From JABDOU01 sp041609995 (lineage in GTDB: Bacteria; Actinomycetota; Acidimicrobiia; Spongiisociales; SHLN01): a stretch of DNA of 18,162 nucleotides. Below the pieces are notes generated by a model. The model was not told the origin of the DNA. It saw only the letters and a list, made by a program, of their open reading frames with translations, and ran no database searches. Position numbers and translations under genes: made by a program. Below, piece after piece: positions 13,058 to 18,162 of the stretch (positions are counted from its first letter, which is position 1; each line of letters begins with the position of its first letter). The DNA lies in NCBI GenBank assembly GCA_041609995.1, contig JBFIPU010000051.1, forward strand, positions 1 through 18,162, written 5' to 3'.

Positions 13058-15739
13058 TCAACCGGCCTCGAGGCCGAATCCGAGGGGGAAGAGCGGAGAT
13101 CCGTCGGGATCGGTCGGGTCCTCGCCCAGTTGATCGACGGTGCGTGGCCACGTATAGGGAAGCGTGCCGGTGGCCGGCTCGATGCCGAACAAGACGTCTG
13201 CCACGCCCAGGCCCTCCGAGCCCGGCAACCATGCTGCGATGAGTGCGTCCCAGTCGTCGAGCAGGTCGGTCACGATGAGCGGCCGCCCGGAGATGAGGAT
13301 CACCGCCACCTGTCCGCACTGGTCGACCAGGCGGCCGAGCACTCGAAGATCGGTGACCGGCAATGTGAGCCGGGCGTCATCCCCAAACCCCTCGGCGTAG
13401 GGCTGCTCGCCCACCACCCCGACACAAACCGCAGATTCCCCGGCCTCGGTGTCATCGAATCGACCGAACGGGTCGTAGGCAACGGTTGTGTTTTCCGACA
13501 CGGAATCACGGATCCCTTCCAGAATCGTCGTTCCTTCTGTGATATCACCGGTCGCCCCCTGCCATTCGATCGTCCAACCACCCGATTGGATCCCGATGTC
13601 GTCGGCTGCCGGCCCGGCCACCAACAACTGGGGGATATCCCGGTCGAGCGGGATGAGGCCGGCCTCGTTCTTGAGCAGCACCAGCGACTTGGCAACGGCT
13701 TCCCGGGCTACGGCCCGGTGTTCGTCGGATCCGACGGCGGCGGACAGATTCGGGTCGGCGCCGTCGCGTTCGAACAGGCCGAGGTCGAACTTGACGGTGA
13801 GAACGCGCTCTACCGCGTTGTCGATGCGTTCCATCGAAACGTCTCCCGCCTCGACCGCATCGGCGAGGGTGGTCATGAAACGCCGGTAGTCGTAGGGGAC
13901 CATGTTCATGTCGATGCCCGCGTTGATGGCGCTCACGACGGCTTCGTAGTAGTTGTTCGTGATCTGGTCGATGGCCCCCCAATCCGACAGGACGAAACCG
14001 GGGAACTCCAGCTCCTCCTTCAGCACGTCGGTGATCAGATACTGCTGGGCGTGCATCTTCTGACCGCCCCATGACGAGTACGAAACCATGATCGACTGCG
14101 CTCCGTTGTCGATTGCGCTCTGGTACGGCGGCAGGTGCACCGCCCGCAGGACTTCCTCGGTTGCTTCGGTGACTCCCTGGTCGATCTGGTAATCGCCGGT
14201 GGTCGAACTGCCCCACACCGTTCCGCCGTCGCCCACGAAGTGCTTGGGAGTGCCGAGCACCGTTGCTGGATCAGCCAGGTCGTCGCCCTGGAGACCGCGC
14301 AGGTAGGCCGTGGCGAGCTCGGTCACCACATCGGTGTCTTCTGAGTACCCCTCATAGGTGCGACCCCAGCGGATGTCGAGCGGTACCGAGACGGCCGGCG
14401 CGTAGTTCCAGTAGATGCCGGTGGCGATCATTTCCGATGCCGTCACCTGGCCGATCCGCCGCATGAGGTCGGGGTCGTTGGCGGCGCCCAGACCGACGTT
14501 GTGGGGGAAAATCACGGCTCCTTGGACGTTGTTGTGTCCGTGGACGGCGTCAACTCCATACAGCAGCGGAATGCCGAGTCGCGACGATCGCGCGGCAGCT
14601 TGAAATCCGTCGACCATGTCCGCCCACGCACCAGGCGTGTTCTGATCGGGGGATCCTCCACCACCGCTTAGCAAGCCCCCGATGCCCATGGTCGTAATGT
14701 CATCTGTGGCGATGCTGTTCTTCTCGACCAGGGTCATCTGGCCGATCTTGTCGGTCAGTGTCATCCGGGACATGAGATCCTCGACCCGATCAGAGGTCGG
14801 GAGGTCCGCCCGCTTGTATGGAGCGTCATCGGGTACAGCCGGTCCAACCGGGGCGGCCGGCGCGGCCTCTGTCACCTCCACAGACGTCTCACCGATCCGA
14901 AAGAAGGTCAGCTTGCCGAAGACGCCCGGGTTCTGGTACGAGGTATCTCCGGTGTCGAATCTGGACCAGATCACCTTGAGGTCACGACTCGATTCGGAAG
15001 CGCTGTTCAGGTGGACCTGGAAACCAATGGAGTTGCCGTGCTCGCGTTGGATGTTCCAGACCCGATTCTGCAACGGAACCGCCAGCTCGACCACGTATCC
15101 CGACTCGGTTCGTACCACCACGCCCACCGCCTCCGCCGTGTTTCCCTGCACCCCACCGACGACGAGATCCGCAGCCTCGTTGCCGACGTTGAGTGGCGGC
15201 ACCGTGATCTGGGCCACGCCCTCCTGGTACGAGGCCAGGTTCAGATCCCCGGTCGCGTTGATATAGAACTCGACAGAATCCTCGTTCCAGTAGTCGGTAC
15301 CGTGCTGGCCGGTGATGATGTTGGCGTCGCTCACATCACCCATCAGATACAGAAACTCGTCATCGGCCGTGGCGGCGAACGTGATCGATGTCGCGCCGAT
15401 CACGACATCGGCAGTCGGTGGCGCCGTCGCAGTCGGTATTCCATCCCAGTCAGTGAGGTCGCCATCCAATGTGATAGACATCGGAAAAGGGGCGTAGTAG
15501 ATCTCGCCGGGCACCGGCTCGGGCGCCAGGAAGAGCGGCTCCTCCTGGACGGCAGCGGCCACCGTCCCAGGTGGGGACGTGGTCGGCGGCTCGGTGGATT
15601 CGCTGCTTGTGCAAGCTGTGCCCAGCAATGCGCCGATCACCATGACGGAGACCACGATCAATCGCGTCGCGGCCGGCGCCGCCCTGGCAGGGCCGGAGCC
15701 CATCGCGTGTCCGGCGGGGACGATGTCGGAGTCGATCAT
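13058..15739 (-). CDS. GH3 beta-glucan exohydrolase lipoprotein with N-terminal CBM9-like domain
   Basis: The 893-aa precursor has a long N-region, a hydrophobic stretch (27-42) and GTAC with Cys43 as probable lipid anchor, then a Thr/Pro linker. Residues about 85-283 form a CBM9/DOMON-like module (SITLDGDLTDWDGIP, then WNEDSVEFYI). The GH3 catalytic barrel spans about 310-650 with the nucleophile in FVLSDWGAID (Asp586). The GH3 C domain spans about 675-893 with GEQPYAEGFGDD carrying the acid/base candidates (Glu778 or Glu783), and SGRP, AAWLPGSEG and GTLPYTWPRT. This tract closely resembles plant exo-beta-glucanases that act on 1,3- and 1,4-linked glucans. It would release glucose outside the membrane. 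ATG at 15739 overlaps the phosphorylase stop and has GAGGA 8 nt upstream. Confidence 0.85.
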   Translation of the reverse strand: MIDSDIVPAGHAMGSGPARAAPAATRLIVVSVMVIGALLGTACTSSESTEPPTTSPPGTVAAAVQEEPLFLAPEPVPGEIYYAPFPMSITLDGDLTDWDGIPTATAPPTADVVIGATSITFAATADDEFLYLMGDVSDANIITGQHGTDYWNEDSVEFYINATGDLNLASYQEGVAQITVPPLNVGNEAADLVVGGVQGNTAEAVGVVVRTESGYVVELAVPLQNRVWNIQREHGNSIGFQVHLNSASESSRDLKVIWSRFDTGDTSYQNPGVFGKLTFFRIGETSVEVTEAAPAAPVGPAVPDDAPYKRADLPTSDRVEDLMSRMTLTDKIGQMTLVEKNSIATDDITTMGIGGLLSGGGGSPDQNTPGAWADMVDGFQAAARSSRLGIPLLYGVDAVHGHNNVQGAVIFPHNVGLGAANDPDLMRRIGQVTASEMIATGIYWNYAPAVSVPLDIRWGRTYEGYSEDTDVVTELATAYLRGLQGDDLADPATVLGTPKHFVGDGGTVWGSSTTGDYQIDQGVTEATEEVLRAVHLPPYQSAIDNGAQSIMVSYSSWGGQKMHAQQYLITDVLKEELEFPGFVLSDWGAIDQITNNYYEAVVSAINAGIDMNMVPYDYRRFMTTLADAVEAGDVSMERIDNAVERVLTVKFDLGLFERDGADPNLSAAVGSDEHRAVAREAVAKSLVLLKNEAGLIPLDRDIPQLLVAGPAADDIGIQSGGWTIEWQGATGDITEGTTILEGIRDSVSENTTVAYDPFGRFDDTEAGESAVCVGVVGEQPYAEGFGDDARLTLPVTDLRVLGRLVDQCGQVAVILISGRPLIVTDLLDDWDALIAAWLPGSEGLGVADVLFGIEPATGTLPYTWPRTVDQLGEDPTDPDGSPLFPLGFGLEAG

Positions 15740-18162
15740 GCCGGGTCCTCGTCCACCAGGATCGACGCTTCGGGTATCGCCACCTCGATCCGGATCACCT
15801 CACCTGTCCGCCCGAAAAGCAGCCGTGAACGCTCGGCCCCCAACTCGTCGCCTTTGATCGTGTGGTTTCCGGTCGGAGAGACGACCGTTATCGTCGGCTC
15901 GGCGTCGGTGAGTCGGTAGACAATCGGTACCTGGCAGAACGTGAATGCGAGAGAACCGGCTGGAAGTTCCAGCTCCCGCTGCTGTTCGGTGAGGTCGACG
16001 AACCGCCACCGGGCCTCCTCGGTGAGGAACTCCGTCCGTCGTAGCAGCAGGGGCTCGAAGCGGATGGATCCGTTCGAGACTCGAACCCCGAGCTCGCCGA
16101 TCCTCGTGATGATCTCTTCCTTGACCTGACCGGTCATCCCCGGTTGCCGGGCACCGGCGTGTGCCGGTGTGTGCGAATAGGCGTCGATCGGGAAGGCACC
16201 GAACTCCGCTGCCGTCTTCTCGAAGCCCAGGCCGGACCTGATGCGCCAATACATCGCCGTGAGGCCTCTCACAGCGTCGCTCGGCGCACCTTGCTCGGCA
16301 GCCTCGAACAGCGACTCCTGCGCGGCCACCAGGAGCTTGCCGACCATGTGCCAGTAGATCGAACCGATCCCTTCGTATCCGTACATGGACCCGGAGCGCC
16401 CGGTGTAGGCGTGGTGACCAAAGACGTGTTCATAGGTGACCATCGTCGCCTGGCGATGATCGGCAACGAGGGGGTTCCAGCGTTCGTGACCGGCCAATGA
16501 CTCGAGGGCGGCCTCGAGATCGTTCGCGTTGAGGAATTCGGGATTGAATCGATACCGGCCGTCCCGGTCGGCAAGGACGACCGACCCCTCGCCGGCTGCC
16601 AAGAGGGCGTTCAGGAGGGGGTTGCCGGCCACGTGTGAGTCCGGGATCACGTTCTTTTCCAAGAACGGTGGCGGCCGCCGGGCCGGGTAGAGCATGAAGC
16701 TCTGCTGGTCGTGACGGTACATGGAGCTGTTGAACAGCGACTCCAGCACATCGAGCCGCTCCTGCGCGGTGAGGAGGCCCGAGCTGAGCGCAGCCACCTG
16801 GCCTTCGAGCATCTCATACAACGGCTCCACCCGGGCCGATGAGCTGTCGTCAAAGTGGATCAGGTTGTAGGAGTGGAAGAGACCGTCGGGTCGACGATTT
16901 CGTCGGATCGTGTCGTCGAGGTGCTCCACCGCGATCTGGCAGAGTTCGAGAAAGGTGTCTGTCGGAACGGGGGTGGTTCCACTGAGTCCTTTCGAATAGA
17001 GCTTCGATCGATAATCGGCAAAGGCTGCTCCGAGGCCATCCAGGATCTCCCGGCGTCGCTCGTCGGACAACTCGCCGCCCAGATGGTCGGTGTTGTCTCG
17101 CAACGTGGTCACGATCGCCGCCATCCAATCGACGACCTCGGTTGAGATCTCGACCCGGGTGAGGCCGGGTTCGGCCAGCAGCAGCTCCAAGAATCCGAGA
17201 TAGCTGCGCAGGTGGCACAGCGTCACCATCGACAGCCCGTGGCCGACGAGGGCGTTGTTGGCGTCGTTCCACTCTGGCCGCTGGGTGTTCATCCAGATGC
17301 CGCCGCCGGGTACGAAGTTCGACAGTTTCGACAACGCCGGCACGATCAGCTTTTCCACCATCGTCACGAGGAGTACGTCGTTGTCTGGTGTCCAGACGAG
17401 GCTGCCGTCCTGGCCGAACGCGTCGACCCGAGCTCGGACCGCATCGGCTGCCGAAACGTCGTAATGGATGGTGTCTTTCGGGTTGGCAACCAGGTCTTCG
17501 TAGCCGTCGAGACGGTAGGGCGGGTCGGCGTAGGAGAACCACGCCCGCCCCAGCATGTCGTTCAGCGTCCCGGGCAAGAAGCTCCGTGTGGCCTCGAGGA
17601 GGCGAAGCAGATAGACGATCTGGTGATCGCCCCAATAACCGATGTTGCTCCAGGGGTTGTCGGGTTCTGGTACCTCCCAGTCGATCCCGTCGCTCGTGAT
17701 GCGGTAGGGATTGAAACCCTCGGGAGTCGACGCGTTGAGGAAGACCGACACCACGTGGGGGAGGAACTCCGGAAAGCTGAGACACAATGCTTCCCAGTTC
17801 TGGAAGATGTCCCTCCAGTTGCCCTCGTAGTAGACGATCGGCTGCCCCTCGGTGTCTCGAACGCGAATCGAGAACGCATTCCATGGTCGGCTGGGATCGC
17901 CGTGTCTGCGGGAGAACGTGAGCGGCAGATAGTCGAGGAACAGCCGCGTGAGCTGCGGATCCTCACGACCGTGCACCCGCTGGCGGAGGTCGGCCCGATC
18001 GATGGAGGGGGGCAGGCCGTCCAGCCACGGTCGGTAGCGCTGTGCAACCGGGCCATTGCGACGTTCCACGAACGCAACAAAATCGTTCCGATCGACAACC
18101 GCACCGGAGGTGAAGACTCCACCCCGCATGACGTTGTACATCACGTTGGCAAAATGGTGGGC
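15736..18162 (-). CDS. GH149/GH94-like beta-glucan phosphorylase, 5' end beyond window
   Basis: At least 808 codons are open to the window edge with no stop (AHHFANVMYNVMRGG at the boundary), so the N-terminus is missing. Glycoside-phosphorylase signatures appear: NAFSIRVRDTEGQP, YYEGNWRDIFQNWEAL, NPYRITSDGIDWE, NPWSNIGYWGDHQIVYLLRL, and later MNTQRPEWNDANNAL (the WNDANNAL region resembles the GH94 catalytic DWND neighbourhood) and YEHVFGHHAYTGRSGSMYGYEG. The C-terminal ~150 residues are a beta-sandwich-like tail. The set fits GH149 beta-1,3-oligoglucan phosphorylases, which form glucose 1-phosphate from glucan and phosphate in the cytosol; GH94-type cellodextrin or laminaribiose phosphorylase is the alternative. 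There is no signal peptide in view. It is coupled to the GH3 gene by ATGA. Confidence 0.7.
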   Translation of the reverse strand, partial: AHHFANVMYNVMRGGVFTSGAVVDRNDFVAFVERRNGPVAQRYRPWLDGLPPSIDRADLRQRVHGREDPQLTRLFLDYLPLTFSRRHGDPSRPWNAFSIRVRDTEGQPIVYYEGNWRDIFQNWEALCLSFPEFLPHVVSVFLNASTPEGFNPYRITSDGIDWEVPEPDNPWSNIGYWGDHQIVYLLRLLEATRSFLPGTLNDMLGRAWFSYADPPYRLDGYEDLVANPKDTIHYDVSAADAVRARVDAFGQDGSLVWTPDNDVLLVTMVEKLIVPALSKLSNFVPGGGIWMNTQRPEWNDANNALVGHGLSMVTLCHLRSYLGFLELLLAEPGLTRVEISTEVVDWMAAIVTTLRDNTDHLGGELSDERRREILDGLGAAFADYRSKLYSKGLSGTTPVPTDTFLELCQIAVEHLDDTIRRNRRPDGLFHSYNLIHFDDSSSARVEPLYEMLEGQVAALSSGLLTAQERLDVLESLFNSSMYRHDQQSFMLYPARRPPPFLEKNVIPDSHVAGNPLLNALLAAGEGSVVLADRDGRYRFNPEFLNANDLEAALESLAGHERWNPLVADHRQATMVTYEHVFGHHAYTGRSGSMYGYEGIGSIYWHMVGKLLVAAQESLFEAAEQGAPSDAVRGLTAMYWRIRSGLGFEKTAAEFGAFPIDAYSHTPAHAGARQPGMTGQVKEEIITRIGELGVRVSNGSIRFEPLLLRRTEFLTEEARWRFVDLTEQQRELELPAGSLAFTFCQVPIVYRLTDAEPTITVVSPTGNHTIKGDELGAERSRLLFGRTGEVIRIEVAIPEASILVDEDPA

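Overview
The window is high-GC DNA with dense short-spaced genes, ATGA start/stop overlaps, SD-led starts mixed with apparently leaderless ones (a TANNNT box 6-7 nt before ATG), and conserved families typical of Actinomycetota (DUF7218, a PH-like 135-aa family, actinobacterial lipoproteins). I infer an uncultured actinobacterium, possibly acidimicrobial. A DMSP-lyase-type cupin, a hydroxyproline-betaine-type epimerase and a beta-1,3-glucan-type phosphorylase/exohydrolase pair would suit an organism living on algal or plant products. This ecology is inference.

Layout. 1-441: no gene, but direct repeats, triloop hairpins and a duplicated leader-like unit whose second copy carries the ribosome binding site of the first gene. 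442-1810 (+): carboxymuconolactone-decarboxylase-family protein, DMSP-lyase-family cupin, DUF7218/Rho-N protein. 1830-2237 (-): conserved unknown. 2359-2876 (+): ClbS/DfsB-type pseudogene with three frame lesions, one caused by expansion of an 8-bp tandem repeat. 2885-6439 (-): two 44-aa paralogous microproteins, two adjacent CYTH-type genes, an ArsC-family gene with in-frame TGA at its catalytic cysteine codon, a frameshifted gene, and a lipoprotein. 6619-9739 (+): MDR dehydrogenase, enolase-superfamily epimerase/dehydratase and PhyH-family dioxygenase. 9769-11088 (-): stand-alone NuoF-like flavoprotein. 11223-12916 (+): DUF4304-like protein and a one-helix membrane protein. 13058-18162 (-): GH3 lipoprotein with a CBM9-like domain, translationally coupled to a GH149/GH94-like phosphorylase that runs off the window edge.

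The strongest unusual signals are: (1) an ArsC homologue that reads as a selenoprotein. TGA is codon 12, the catalytic Cys position, and a 7-bp stem with a GGUC tetraloop starts 16 nt after it; Arg60, Arg95 and Arg108 are retained. (2) Two 44-aa paralogues (24/44 identical), both too short for routine ORF calling. Each is preceded by a hairpin and an identical GCGAGTGTA block (TACACT on the coding strand) exactly 7 nt before ATG, which reads as a leaderless promoter.

The GH149-like/GH3 pair probably works together: the outer-surface exohydrolase trims beta-glucan and the cytoplasmic phosphorylase converts imported oligosaccharides to glucose 1-phosphate. The MDR/epimerase/PhyH cassette looks like a small catabolic module, perhaps for betaines or imino acids. 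No selenocysteine machinery (SelA, SelB, SelD, tRNA-Sec) lies in this window.
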